The position numbers and the translations under genes are program-made. Shown here piece by piece: positions 9,058 to 16,711 of a stretch of DNA of 64,000 nucleotides. Numbering within the stretch: the first letter of the stretch is position 1; each line of letters opens with the position of its first letter. This DNA comes from Methyloligella sp050110875. GTDB lineage: Bacteria; Pseudomonadota; Alphaproteobacteria; Rhizobiales; Methyloligellaceae. The DNA lies in the NCBI GenBank assembly GCA_050110875.1, contig CP188828.1, positions 2,480,001 to 2,544,000 on the forward strand. The letters run 5' to 3'. The notes below the pieces were generated by a model. That model had not been told where the DNA came from, did no database searches, and saw only the letters and a list, made by a program, of their open reading frames with translations.

Positions 9058-10062
9058 ATGAAGACGATCATTCTCAAGAAGCCCGGCGGTCTGGACAATC
9101 TGAAGATGGCGGAGCGGGACGACCCGCCGGCGCCTGGCCCGGGCGAGATCCTGGTTCGACTGCATGGCAGCTCGCTGAACTACCACGACTACGCGGTGGC
9201 CAAGGGCGCGATCCCGACGGAAGACGGGCGGATCCCCATGTCGGACGGGGCCGGCGCGGTCGAGGCGGTGGGCGAGGGCGTGGAAGATTTCGCCGTCGGC
9301 GATTCCGTGGTGTCCTGCTTCTTTCCGCTCTGGCAGGACGGAAGCCCGCAAGTCTCCGACTTCAGGACGACGCCCGGCGACGGGATCGACGGCTATGCCC
9401 GTGAGAAGGTGGTGACACCGGCAAGCTGGTTCACGAAGGCGCCGGAAGGCTGGAGCCACGAGGAGGCCGCGACGATCACCACGGCCGGGCTGACCGCCTG
9501 GCGGGCGCTGGTGGTGGATGGCGGGCTGAAGGCCGGGGACACGGTGCTTGCGCTGGGCACCGGCGGGGTCTCCATCTACGGGCTGCAGATCGCCAAGGCC
9601 ATGGGCGCACGGGTCGCCATCACCTCGTCGTCGAACGCGAAGCTGGAGAAGGCGAAGGCGCTCGGGGCCGATTTCACGGTGAACTACAAGGAGAACGAAG
9701 CCTGGGGCAAGGCGGTCAAGGACTGGTCGGGCATCGGCGTGGACCACGTCATCGAGGTGGGCGGGCCGGGGACGCTCGAACAATCCATCCGCGCCTGCCG
9801 GACCGGCGGCCATATCGCGCTGATCGGAATTCTCACCGGGCGCAGTGGCGAAGTGCCGACCATGCTGCTGATGGCGAAGCAGATCCGCCTGCAAGGGCTG
9901 ATCGTCGGCAGCCGCCAACACCAGCTCGACTTTATCGAGGCGCTGAATGCGACTGGCATCCGCCCCGTGATCGACAAGACCTTCCCCCTGCCTGAGATCG
10001 CAGACGCCTTCCGATACGAGGAAGCGGGCAAGCATTTCGGCAAGATCTGCCTGGAGATGTGA
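9058..10062 (+). CDS. Zinc-free medium-chain dehydrogenase/reductase (quinone oxidoreductase-like)
   Basis: The 334-residue protein has the MDR two-domain layout. A GroES-like catalytic domain (to about residue 130) is followed by a Rossmann nucleotide-binding domain with LALGTGGVSIYGLQIAKAMG at about 162-181. The catalytic cysteine of zinc alcohol dehydrogenases is replaced in SSLNYHDYAVAKG, and the four-cysteine structural zinc lobe is absent. It therefore belongs with the zeta-crystallin/quinone oxidoreductase-type enzymes that use NAD(P)H. The AGGATAGAGG stretch upstream supports the ATG at 9058. It is divergent from the luciferase-like gene, and the pair may serve detoxification of reactive carbonyls or quinones (inference). 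Confidence 0.88.
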   Translation: MKTIILKKPGGLDNLKMAERDDPPAPGPGEILVRLHGSSLNYHDYAVAKGAIPTEDGRIPMSDGAGAVEAVGEGVEDFAVGDSVVSCFFPLWQDGSPQVSDFRTTPGDGIDGYAREKVVTPASWFTKAPEGWSHEEAATITTAGLTAWRALVVDGGLKAGDTVLALGTGGVSIYGLQIAKAMGARVAITSSSNAKLEKAKALGADFTVNYKENEAWGKAVKDWSGIGVDHVIEVGGPGTLEQSIRACRTGGHIALIGILTGRSGEVPTMLLMAKQIRLQGLIVGSRQHQLDFIEALNATGIRPVIDKTFPLPEIADAFRYEEAGKHFGKICLEM

Positions 10063-10152
10063 GGGCCTTCACAGGATGGGACGGTACGAAACCAGTTAGG
10101 TTATCGCGTGCGCCCCGTTGCCTTCGTTTCCTGATCGGGCAAGGGTCGGGCC

Positions 10153-11457
10153 ATGGCTTTCACGGACATCGCGACCCGCACCTATAATCACGGCTTCCGG
10201 CTCGATCCCATCGTACGGAGTCTGCTGGACAACGATTTCTACAAGCTGCTGATGCTGCAGCTCATCCGGAACGTCCATCCGGACGTCTCGGCCCGGTTTT
10301 CGGTGATCAACCGGACATCCTCGGTGCGGCTGGCCGATATCATCGACGAGGACGAGCTACGGGCGCAGCTCGATCACGCCCGGAGTTTGCGCTTTTCCAG
10401 GAAGGAGCTGGTCTGGCTCGCCGGGAATACGTTCTATGGGAAGACCCAGATCTTTCGGCCCGACTTCATCGCCTGGCTCGCCGATTTCCGCCTGCCCGAC
10501 TACGAGCTGAGCAAGGTGGACGGCCAGTACGAGCTGCATTTCGACGGCCCGTGGGCCCATACGACCATGTGGGAGATCCCGGCGCTCGCCATCGTCAGCG
10601 AGCTGCGGTCCCGCGCCGCCATGGGTGCCCATGGCCGCTTCGCCCTCGACGTGCTCTATGCCCGCGCCAAGGCCAAGCTCTGGGAAAAGGTGGTGCGGCT
10701 CTCGCATCTGCCCGATCTCAAGCTGACGGATTTCGGCACGCGAAGGCGCCACAGTTTTCTGTGGCAGCGCTGGTGCGTGGAGGCGCTGAAGGAGGGGCTG
10801 GGCGGCCGGTTTATCGGCACCTCCAACACGCTGCTGGCCATGGATGCGGATCTGGAAGCGATCGGCACCAACGGCCACGAGCTTCCCATGGTCGAGGCGG
10901 CGCTGGCGGAGAGCGACGCCGAGCTCGCCGTCGCGCCTTATCGGGTGCTGGAGCAATGGCAGGCTCATTACGGCGGCAATCTGCTGATCGTTCTGCCCGA
11001 CGCCTTCGGGACTGCCTCTTTCCTGAAGAACGCGCCGGATTGGGTGGCGGATTGGACGGGGTTCCGGCCGGACAGCGCACCGCCCATCGAAGGAGGCGAG
11101 GAGATCATCCGCTGGTGGCGGGAGAAGGGGCGCGACCCGGCCGAGAAGCTGTTGATCTTCTCCGACGGGATGGATGTCGACGAGATCGAGCGCGTCTATC
11201 GCCATTTCCACGGCCGTGCGCGGTTGAGCTTCGGCTGGGGCACCAATCTCACCAACGATTTCCGCGGCTGCGACCCCGACGGGGGCACGGCGTTGGACCC
11301 CATCTCGCTGGTGTGCAAGGTGACCGCGGTAAACGGCCGCCCGGCGGTCAAGCTTTCCGACAATCCGGCCAAGGCGACGGGCGACGCGGCCGAGATCAAA
11401 CGCTATATGGGCGTCTTCGGCGCGGCGGGACGGGCGGCCTCACCCGTCCAGGTGTGA
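10153..11457 (+). CDS. pncB: Nicotinate phosphoribosyltransferase
   Basis: The 434-residue protein matches PncB along its length. It opens with a typical N-terminus (RSLLDNDFYKLLMLQLI), then FSVINRTSSVRLADIID, and the phosphoribosyl-pyrophosphate region DFGTRRRHSFLWQ. The C-terminal phrases are SDGMDVDEIERVYRHF and FGWGTNLTNDF. The enzyme joins nicotinate and PRPP, with ATP, to give nicotinate mononucleotide in the NAD salvage (Preiss-Handler) pathway in the cytosol. The length is normal for proteobacterial PncB (about 400-435). No other NAD gene is adjacent. It is followed by a tRNA gene on the other strand. Confidence 0.97.
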   Translation: MAFTDIATRTYNHGFRLDPIVRSLLDNDFYKLLMLQLIRNVHPDVSARFSVINRTSSVRLADIIDEDELRAQLDHARSLRFSRKELVWLAGNTFYGKTQIFRPDFIAWLADFRLPDYELSKVDGQYELHFDGPWAHTTMWEIPALAIVSELRSRAAMGAHGRFALDVLYARAKAKLWEKVVRLSHLPDLKLTDFGTRRRHSFLWQRWCVEALKEGLGGRFIGTSNTLLAMDADLEAIGTNGHELPMVEAALAESDAELAVAPYRVLEQWQAHYGGNLLIVLPDAFGTASFLKNAPDWVADWTGFRPDSAPPIEGGEEIIRWWREKGRDPAEKLLIFSDGMDVDEIERVYRHFHGRARLSFGWGTNLTNDFRGCDPDGGTALDPISLVCKVTAVNGRPAVKLSDNPAKATGDAAEIKRYMGVFGAAGRAASPVQV

Positions 11458-11495
11458 CGGTTGCGGCGGCACATCGTCTGATTTTTCAGAAGAAA

Positions 11496-11570
11496 TGGAG
11501 CGGGCGATGAGATTCGAACTCACGACCCCAACCTTGGCAAGGTTGTGCTCTACCCCTGAGCTACGCCCGC
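11496..11570 (-). tRNA. tRNA-Gly (anticodon GCC)
   Basis: Read on the minus strand, the acceptor arm GCGGGCG (11564-11570) pairs with CGCCCGC (11500-11506), with discriminator U and an encoded CCA (11496-11498). The D arm is GCTCAGGGGTAGAGC. The anticodon stem CAACC/GGTTG encloses TTGCCAA with anticodon GCC. The T arm contains the GTTCGAATC loop. It is a complete cloverleaf that reads glycine GGC/GGU codons. No integrase or duplicated 3' end is seen nearby. Confidence 0.98.
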
Positions 11571-11725
11571 TGAAGCGTTTTCGAGCCAGGCCGTCACGGC
11601 ATCGCTGGCTGGACTGCGGGTTTTAGTGGATCGCTTGAGGCTTGTCCATAGGGGGCAAACGCAACAGCGCAATCTCTTCTTTCCCGCCGCCAAACTCTCG
11701 CCTCGCCCGGTTGCCAAAAAGAAGC

Positions 11726-11753
11726 ACCCGGATCATCCTCTTTCGATCCGGGT
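11726..11753. repeat. 9-bp perfect inverted repeat in the leader of ybbN
   Basis: ACCCGGATC (11726-11734) is repeated inverted as GATCCGGGT (11745-11753) around a ten-base pyrimidine-rich loop, 31 bases before the ybbN start. It is not followed by a T-tract, so it is not a normal terminator. It could be an operator or a 5'-UTR hairpin. Confidence 0.6.
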
Positions 11754-11783
11754 CCTTGAGGCATCACAGCAGGCAACACGATC

Positions 11784-12695
11784 ATGAGTATGGACGGCTC
11801 TATCCTGACGGAAGGAACGTCGGCCCCTGAGACGGGGGGCTTCATCAAGAACACCACCACGGCCGAGTTCATAAAGGACGTGGTCGAGGCATCCCGCGAC
11901 GTGCCGGTGCTGGTGGATTTCTGGGCGCCCTGGTGCGGCCCCTGCAAGCAATTGGCGCCGGCCCTGGAAAAGGTCGTGCGCGCCGCCAAAGGCCAGGTGC
12001 GGCTGGTGAAGCTCAATATCGACGAGCATCCGGAGATCCCCGGCCAGATGGGCGTGCAATCGATCCCTGCGGTTTTCGCCTTCAAGGACGGCCAGCCCGT
12101 CGACGGCTTCATGGGCGCCCTGCCGGAATCGCGGATACAGGCCTTCATCTCGCGGCTGATCGGCGGCGACCCGGGCACGGCGGATCTTCAGGCGGCGGAA
12201 GAGGCGCTCGTTGCGGGCGACGTGAACACCGCCGCGCAGATGTTCGGCCAGGCCCTGCAGGAGGATCAGGAGAACGTTCAGGCCGCGGCGGGGCTCGCGA
12301 AATGCTTTATCAAGCTGGGCGAGCTGGCCCGGGCGGAGCAGACGCTGCAACTCGTGCCGGCGGAGAAGGCGAATGATCCCGCCATGGCGAGCGCCCAGGC
12401 GGAGCTGGATCTCGCCAAGAAATCCGAGGATACCGGCGATATAGACGCGCTGCGCGAGAAGGTCGGCGCGGATCCGGCCGACCATCAGGCGCGTTTCGAC
12501 CTCAGCCTCGCTCTGAACGGCAAGGGCGACCATATGGGCGCGGCGGAAGAGCTGCTGACGATCTTTCAGCGGGACCGGGACTGGAACGACGATGCGGCCC
12601 GCAAGCAATTGCTGCAATTCTTCGAGGCTTGGGGGCCGAAGGATCCCGCGACCATCAAGGGCCGGCAGAAGCTCTCCTCCATGCTCTTCGTCTAG
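11784..12695 (+). CDS. ybbN: YbbN/CnoX-like thioredoxin co-chaperone
   Basis: The 303-residue protein has a thioredoxin domain at about residues 18-130, with the active site WAPWCGPCK (Cys51, Cys54) intact. A TPR-like helical C-terminal half follows at about 150-303 (LQAAEEALVAGDVNTAAQMF, AGLAKCFIKLGELARAEQTL). This is the YbbN/CnoX layout, a holding chaperone that delivers clients to GroEL and protects them from oxidation. The enterobacterial protein has lost the CXXC pair, whereas this one keeps it and may therefore also be a redox enzyme. The ATG at 11784 has a weak ribosome-binding site, and Met3 is an alternative. The Lon-like gene starts 23 bases downstream, so they are likely one transcript. 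Confidence 0.92.
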   Translation: MSMDGSILTEGTSAPETGGFIKNTTTAEFIKDVVEASRDVPVLVDFWAPWCGPCKQLAPALEKVVRAAKGQVRLVKLNIDEHPEIPGQMGVQSIPAVFAFKDGQPVDGFMGALPESRIQAFISRLIGGDPGTADLQAAEEALVAGDVNTAAQMFGQALQEDQENVQAAAGLAKCFIKLGELARAEQTLQLVPAEKANDPAMASAQAELDLAKKSEDTGDIDALREKVGADPADHQARFDLSLALNGKGDHMGAAEELLTIFQRDRDWNDDAARKQLLQFFEAWGPKDPATIKGRQKLSSMLFV

Positions 12696-12718
12696 GCTGC
12701 GAGAAAGGAACCGCCTCC

Positions 12719-13405
12719 GTGACGGAAGGGCTTACCGATCATTACCGCTCCCCGGCGGATCTGCCGGAGATCTTGCCGCTGTTTCCTTTGCGCGGCGCGA
12801 TATTGCTGCCTCGGGCGGCATTGACCTTGAACGTGTTCGAGCCGCGCTATCTAGAGCTCGTCGAATACGCTCTGCGCCACGACAGGGTGCTCGGCATCGT
12901 CCAGCCGGACCCGGAAGCCGGCGATACGGAATCCCCGAGCGGAAACAGCTTTCCCTTGCGCAGCGTCGGCTGTGCCGGGCGGCTGACGGCATTCAGCGAG
13001 CTGGAGGATCAGCGGATGCTGATCACGCTGACGGGAATCGCACGGTTCACGGTGGACGAGATCAATTCCGATTTCAGCTTTCGGCTGTGCCGGCCGGATT
13101 TCGGCGCGTTCAAAGACGATTTCCACGCCGGGCACGGCGAGGAGGAGGTCGACCGGCCGGAGCTGATCGCCACTTTGCGCCACTATCTGGAAGCGAACCA
13201 GCTGCATGCCGATTGGGACCGCATCAACAGCGCCAGCACCGAGCGGCTGGTGAACACATTGTCCATCCTGAGTCCTTACGGTCCGGAGGAGAAGCAGGCG
13301 CTGCTGGAGGCACCTGACCTGAAGGCCCGGGCGGAGGCCCTGGTGGCGTTGGCCGAGATCGAGCTCGCCACCTGGGACGACGATACCGGCACATCGCTGC
13401 AATAG
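12719..13405 (+). CDS. Lon N-terminal-domain (LON substrate-binding) protein
   Basis: The 228-residue protein consists essentially of a single LON substrate-binding domain: ILPLFPLRGAILLPRAALTL near the start, NVFEPRYLELVEYAL, and the core GCAGRLTAFSELEDQRMLIT. A helical tail follows. The AAA+ and protease parts of Lon are absent, which is the normal state for this small family; its function is unknown but probably involves binding unfolded or partner proteins. The GTG at 12719 is chosen because AAAGGA lies nine bases upstream and family homology begins just after. It is the middle gene of the ybbN-LON-Trm112 group. Confidence 0.9.
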   Translation: MTEGLTDHYRSPADLPEILPLFPLRGAILLPRAALTLNVFEPRYLELVEYALRHDRVLGIVQPDPEAGDTESPSGNSFPLRSVGCAGRLTAFSELEDQRMLITLTGIARFTVDEINSDFSFRLCRPDFGAFKDDFHAGHGEEEVDRPELIATLRHYLEANQLHADWDRINSASTERLVNTLSILSPYGPEEKQALLEAPDLKARAEALVALAEIELATWDDDTGTSLQ

Positions 13406-13422
13406 GCCGAAGCGAGGAAGCG

Positions 13423-13638
13423 ATGACGCAAGAAAAGCCCCCAGAGCAAGAGCCTTTCCACCCCGCACCGGACCCGAAGCTCCTGGAAATCCTGGTCTGT
13501 CCGGTGACCAAGACGTCGCTCGAATACGATGCGGACGCCCAAGAGCTGATCAGCCGGGCGGCGCGGCTGGCCTATCCGATCCGCGACGGCATTCCGATCA
13601 TGCTGCCGGAAGAGGCCCGGAAGCTGGAGGAGGGCTAG
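13423..13638 (+). CDS. Trm112-like small protein (UPF0434)
   Basis: The 71-residue protein matches the bacterial Trm112/UPF0434 family: LLEILVCPVTKTSLEYD at the start and AYPIRDGIPIMLPEEAR at the end. In eukaryotes and archaea Trm112 is a zinc-binding activator of methyltransferases. Here only one cysteine of the first usual pair remains (ICVCP-type CPVTK, no second CxxC), so zinc binding is doubtful. It follows the Lon-like gene by 17 bases and closes the ybbN operon. A UbiH-like monooxygenase gene ends beyond the following repeat. Confidence 0.9.
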   Translation: MTQEKPPEQEPFHPAPDPKLLEILVCPVTKTSLEYDADAQELISRAARLAYPIRDGIPIMLPEEARKLEEG

Positions 13639-13664
13639 GCTACGGCTCCCCGCCATTCCTTTCT

Positions 13665-13827
13665 GCGTCATTGCCGGGCTTGACTTGAGCCTGCGCCCGG
13701 GCCGGCGGAGCCGGACCCGAGTGGCAATCCATGCCGTTCCCTCAACTTGCGCAGGAAATCCCATCGAAGCGCTTCACTTGCCGCGCCGTAACAGCGCGGA
13801 TGCCCGGATCAAGTCCGGACATGACGC
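13665..13827. repeat. About 163-bp dispersed element with GCGTCA-type inverted ends (family A, copy 1)
   Basis: The left end reads GCGTCATTGCCGGGCTTGAC. The right end read in reverse is GCGTCATGTCCGGACTTGAT and carries the palindrome CCGGATCAAGTCCGG. The body is rich in CCGG/CCCGGG and contains no gene. It fills the convergent spacer between the Trm112-like and ubiH-family genes. A second copy with the same ends and nearly the same length is at 28644-28809. Confidence 0.75.
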
Positions 13828-13865
13828 TTGTCTTGGGAGAGACTCCGTGCCTGGAGCGGCAACCC

Positions 13866-15152
13866 CTAAAGCGGCTTGCCCTGCAGGAGCTTGGGGAGAC
13901 GGCCGGTACCACCCGCCGCCTCCTTCACCAGGAACCGCTTCACGCCGGGCAGCCGGTCGACGAGGCCGAGGCCGAAGTCGCGAAAGCTGCGGGCTATCGC
14001 GCTGTCGTTGGAGAACAGCCGGTTCATCATATCCATGGCGAGGGCCGAGATGGCGCTGTCGAACCGGCGCCAGCGGGCGTAACGCTCCAGGAGGGCGGAA
14101 TCTCCCGCATCGAGGCCGAGCCGCGCTCCTTCCACGAGAAGCTCGGTGAGTGCGGCGACGTCGCGGAGACCGATATTGAGTCCCTGGCCGGCCAGCGGGT
14201 GGACGCCATGGGCGGCATCGCCGATCAGAACGAGCCGTGGTGCGGTGAACATTCGCGCCAGATGCAGGCTCAAGGGAAAGTCCTGACGCGGACCGGCGAG
14301 GGTCAGCGGGCCGAGATGAGCGCCGAAGCGCTTCTGCAGCTCGGCGACGAAGCCATCCTCGTCGAGAGCCATGATGCGGACCGCCTCGTCTTTCTCCTCG
14401 GCCCAGACGATGGAGGTCCGGTTGCCGGTGAGAGGCAGCAGCGCAAAAGGGCCGGCGGGCAGGAAGTGCTGCATGGCCCGGCCGCGATGAGGACGCTCAT
14501 GGGCGACGGTGGTGACGATGCCCCTCTGATCGTAATCCCAGCCGACGATCTTGATGCCGGCCTTTTCCCGAAGCTGGGAGCGTCTGCCGTCGGCGGCGAC
14601 CAGGAGAGCGGATTCGATCGTGACGCCGCTTTCGAGCCGGCAGGTCATGCCGAAAGGCCCCGGCAGAGCCTCCGAAACGGCATCGGGGGCGATCACATGG
14701 ATCGCCGGCTCGGCGGCGGCGCTCTCGGCGAGCGCCTTCAAAAGCGGCTTGTTCTCAACCACATGGGCGCTCGACCGTGCATCGCCGCCGGCAGCCTCCA
14801 GGGTATTGTCGAAACCGATGAAGCGGGGGCGCGGGCCTGGCGCATCGAGAGGCGAATCGGTGATCTCGATGGCCTCGATCGGCTGCGCGCGATCGGCGAT
14901 CTTCTGCCAAACACCGATCGCCTGGAGCAGGTTGCGGCTGGCAGCGGTGAGCGCCGAGGCGCGCGCATCGTGGATTTCGCCATCCAGGGGACGTCGATCG
15001 ACAAGGGCGATTCGGAAGCCCTTCGGCGCGTAGCGGGCAAGGGCCAGCGCCAGGCTGAGACCGACAAAGCCGCCGCCGGCGATCAGGACATCGGTCCGCT
15101 CATGATTTGCGGCATCGGAATCGTTGCTGGGTGTCACGCTGTTCTGCTTCAA
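13866..15152 (-). CDS. UbiH/UbiF/Coq6-family FAD-dependent hydroxylase
   Basis: The 428-residue protein is a class A flavoprotein monooxygenase. It has the Rossmann GXGXXG region DVLIAGGGFVGLSLALALAR at about residues 21-40, the mid DG motif VAADGRRSQLREKAGI, and the GD motif LIGDAAHGVHPLAGQGLNIG that binds the FAD ribityl chain. The family hydroxylates the ubiquinone ring using O2 and NAD(P)H at the membrane. Which ring position is modified cannot be told from sequence alone; single alphaproteobacterial UbiL/UbiM/UbiH-type enzymes vary. It is divergent from tesB, with 82 bases between starts, and its 3' end abuts the dispersed element at 13665-13827. Confidence 0.92.
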   Translation of the reverse strand: MKQNSVTPSNDSDAANHERTDVLIAGGGFVGLSLALALARYAPKGFRIALVDRRPLDGEIHDARASALTAASRNLLQAIGVWQKIADRAQPIEAIEITDSPLDAPGPRPRFIGFDNTLEAAGGDARSSAHVVENKPLLKALAESAAAEPAIHVIAPDAVSEALPGPFGMTCRLESGVTIESALLVAADGRRSQLREKAGIKIVGWDYDQRGIVTTVAHERPHRGRAMQHFLPAGPFALLPLTGNRTSIVWAEEKDEAVRIMALDEDGFVAELQKRFGAHLGPLTLAGPRQDFPLSLHLARMFTAPRLVLIGDAAHGVHPLAGQGLNIGLRDVAALTELLVEGARLGLDAGDSALLERYARWRRFDSAISALAMDMMNRLFSNDSAIARSFRDFGLGLVDRLPGVKRFLVKEAAGGTGRLPKLLQGKPL

Positions 15153-15234
15153 TCCGTAAGAACCTGTCTTTTCGCTTCGTGCATAGTCTCACGGTCCAGT
15201 TCGCGCGAAGCCTATACTCACAAGGTCATACTGC

Positions 15235-16113
15235 ATGAGCCGCGCCCTCGATACGCTTCTGTCCATCCTCGATCTCGAAACCCTGGAGCGCAATCTGTTC
15301 CGGGGCCTGAGCCCACAGGTGGGCTGGCAGAGGGTGTTCGGCGGGCAAGTGATCGGCCAGGCGCTGGTGGCCGCCTGCCGCACAGTCGAGGACCGGACGG
15401 CCCATTCCCTGCACGGCTATTTTTTGCGGCCGGGCGATCCAAGAATACCGATCATCTACGAGGTCGACCGCTTAAGGGACGGCAAGAGCTTCACGACCCG
15501 GCGGGTGATCGCGATCCAGCACGGGCAACCGATCTTCTCCATGGCCTGCTCCTTCCACAGGAAGGAGGACGGTCTCGACCATCAGGCGCAGATGCCGGAC
15601 GTGCCGGGACCGGAGGATTGCCCAAGCGAAGGCGAGCTCAAACATTCGCTGATGGAGAGGCTACCGCCGGAGATGCAGGCCTATTGGAAGAGCGAGCGTC
15701 CGATCGAACTCCGGCCGGTCGATCTCAGCCGCTATCTGGAGCCCGGGGGCCGTGCGGCGACCCAAAGCGTCTGGCTGAGGGCGAGCGGCGATCTGCGCCG
15801 GCTGGAAACCGACGATGCGCTGCCGCTCCATCAATGCCTGCTCGCCTACGCCTCGGATTTCACCTTGCTCGACACGGCCCTGATCGCCCATGGCCGGTTT
15901 GTCTTCGACCCGACGCTGATGTTGGCCAGCCTCGACCACGCCATCTGGTTTCATCGGGAATTCCGGGCCGATGAATGGCTGCTCTACGTGCAAGACAGCC
16001 CCAGCTCCTTCGGCGCGCGGGGCTTCTGCCGCGGTACGGTTTTCACCCGCGATGGGCTGCTCGTGGCCTCGACGACGCAAGAGGGCCTGATCCGTGAGCG
16101 TCGTGCTCCCTAG
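15235..16113 (+). CDS. tesB: Acyl-CoA thioesterase II
   Basis: The 292-residue protein has the TesB double hot-dog fold. The first repeat shows WQRVFGGQVIGQALVAACRT and AHSLHGYFLRPGDP. The second shows LAYASDFTLLDTALIAHGR with the Asp used in catalysis, and ends SPSSFGARGFCRGTVFTRDG, where the conserved Gln of E. coli TesB is not evident in the part I can align. The enzyme hydrolyses medium- and long-chain acyl-CoA to free acid and CoA in the cytosol. The length matches the family (about 286). A GC-poor inverted repeat (GCAAAA at 16131-16136, TTTTGC at 16143-16148) follows the stop and may help end its transcript. Confidence 0.95.
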   Translation: MSRALDTLLSILDLETLERNLFRGLSPQVGWQRVFGGQVIGQALVAACRTVEDRTAHSLHGYFLRPGDPRIPIIYEVDRLRDGKSFTTRRVIAIQHGQPIFSMACSFHRKEDGLDHQAQMPDVPGPEDCPSEGELKHSLMERLPPEMQAYWKSERPIELRPVDLSRYLEPGGRAATQSVWLRASGDLRRLETDDALPLHQCLLAYASDFTLLDTALIAHGRFVFDPTLMLASLDHAIWFHREFRADEWLLYVQDSPSSFGARGFCRGTVFTRDGLLVASTTQEGLIRERRAP

Positions 16114-16116
16114 TTG

Positions 16117-16133
16117 TGCACAACATCTGAGCA
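16117..16133 (+). promoter_or_regulatory. Possible NtrC-like site upstream of glnK
   Basis: TGCACAACATCTGAGCA has the outer half-sites of an NtrC box (TGCAC, then G.GCA at the far end) about 117 bases before the sigma-54-like -24 element. The central positions match poorly, and the site also contains the simple palindrome TTGTGCACAA (16114-16123), so the assignment is tentative. Confidence 0.3.
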
Positions 16134-16249
16134 AAAAACGCGTTTTGCCTGTTTTGTGAGCAGACCTGCCGGGGTATGATGGGGGTCGGCTGCGTTAATC
16201 CGTCTTAAAAATGCATTAATCCCAAGGAGTTGCCGAATTGGTGTCGAGT

Positions 16250-16264
16250 TGGCACGAGGCTTGA
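16250..16264 (+). promoter_or_regulatory. Sigma-54-like promoter of glnK-amtB
   Basis: TGGCACGAGGCTTGA matches the -24/-12 consensus TGGCACG-N4-TTGC at every specified position except the last base (A for C). The GG-to-G spacing is correct. It would start a leader of about 80 bases before glnK. A nitrogen-limited, NtrC-dependent promoter is expected for this gene pair. A short hairpin (GAGCC/GGCTT) with seven T at about 16298-16319 lies in the leader. Confidence 0.65.
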
Positions 16265-16354
16265 CTCCTGTTTCGGGTTCACGCGGCCAAAACGACCGAG
16301 CCAGCAACGGCTTTTTTTGTATTTGAGAGGCCGCAAGATGGAGGGGTTATAGAG

Positions 16355-16693
16355 ATGAAGTTGGTGACGGCAATCATCAAGCCGTTCAAGCTCGACGAGG
16401 TGCGACAAGCGCTGACCGAGCTTGGCCTGCAAGGCATGACCGTGACGGAAGTCAAAGGTTATGGCCGGCAGAAGGGTCACACGGAAATCTACCGGGGCGC
16501 TGAGTACGCCGTAAACTTTTTGCCCAAGATCAAGATCGAGGTCGCCGTTCCGGCCGCGTCGGTCGACAAGGCCGTCGATGCCATCGTGGCAGCGGCGAAA
16601 ACCGGGCAAATTGGCGATGGCAAGATCTTCGTCACGCCGGTCGATCAGACGGTTCGCATCCGAACCGGCGAAACTGACGAAGCAGCACTCTAA
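16355..16693 (+). CDS. glnK: Nitrogen regulatory protein P-II (GlnK type)
   Basis: The 112-residue protein is a complete PII signal protein. The T-loop contains RGAEYAVNFLPK with Tyr51, the residue that is uridylylated by GlnD. The start MKLVTAIIKPFKLDEVR and the C-loop GKIFVTPVDQTVRIRTGE are typical. It binds ATP/ADP and 2-oxoglutarate and, when unmodified, blocks the AmtB ammonium channel. The GlnK rather than GlnB assignment rests on linkage: amtB starts 18 bases downstream. GGAGGGG eight bases before the ATG is a strong ribosome-binding site. Regulation is probably by nitrogen through the sigma-54-like promoter at 16250. Confidence 0.97.
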   Translation: MKLVTAIIKPFKLDEVRQALTELGLQGMTVTEVKGYGRQKGHTEIYRGAEYAVNFLPKIKIEVAVPAASVDKAVDAIVAAAKTGQIGDGKIFVTPVDQTVRIRTGETDEAAL

Positions 16694-16711
16694 GCAAGGG
16701 GGAGGGTATTG

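Noticed and set aside
11496..11570. tRNA-Gly as an attachment site for an integrated element
   Set aside because: No integrase, no duplicated tRNA 3' end and no change of gene content on either side.
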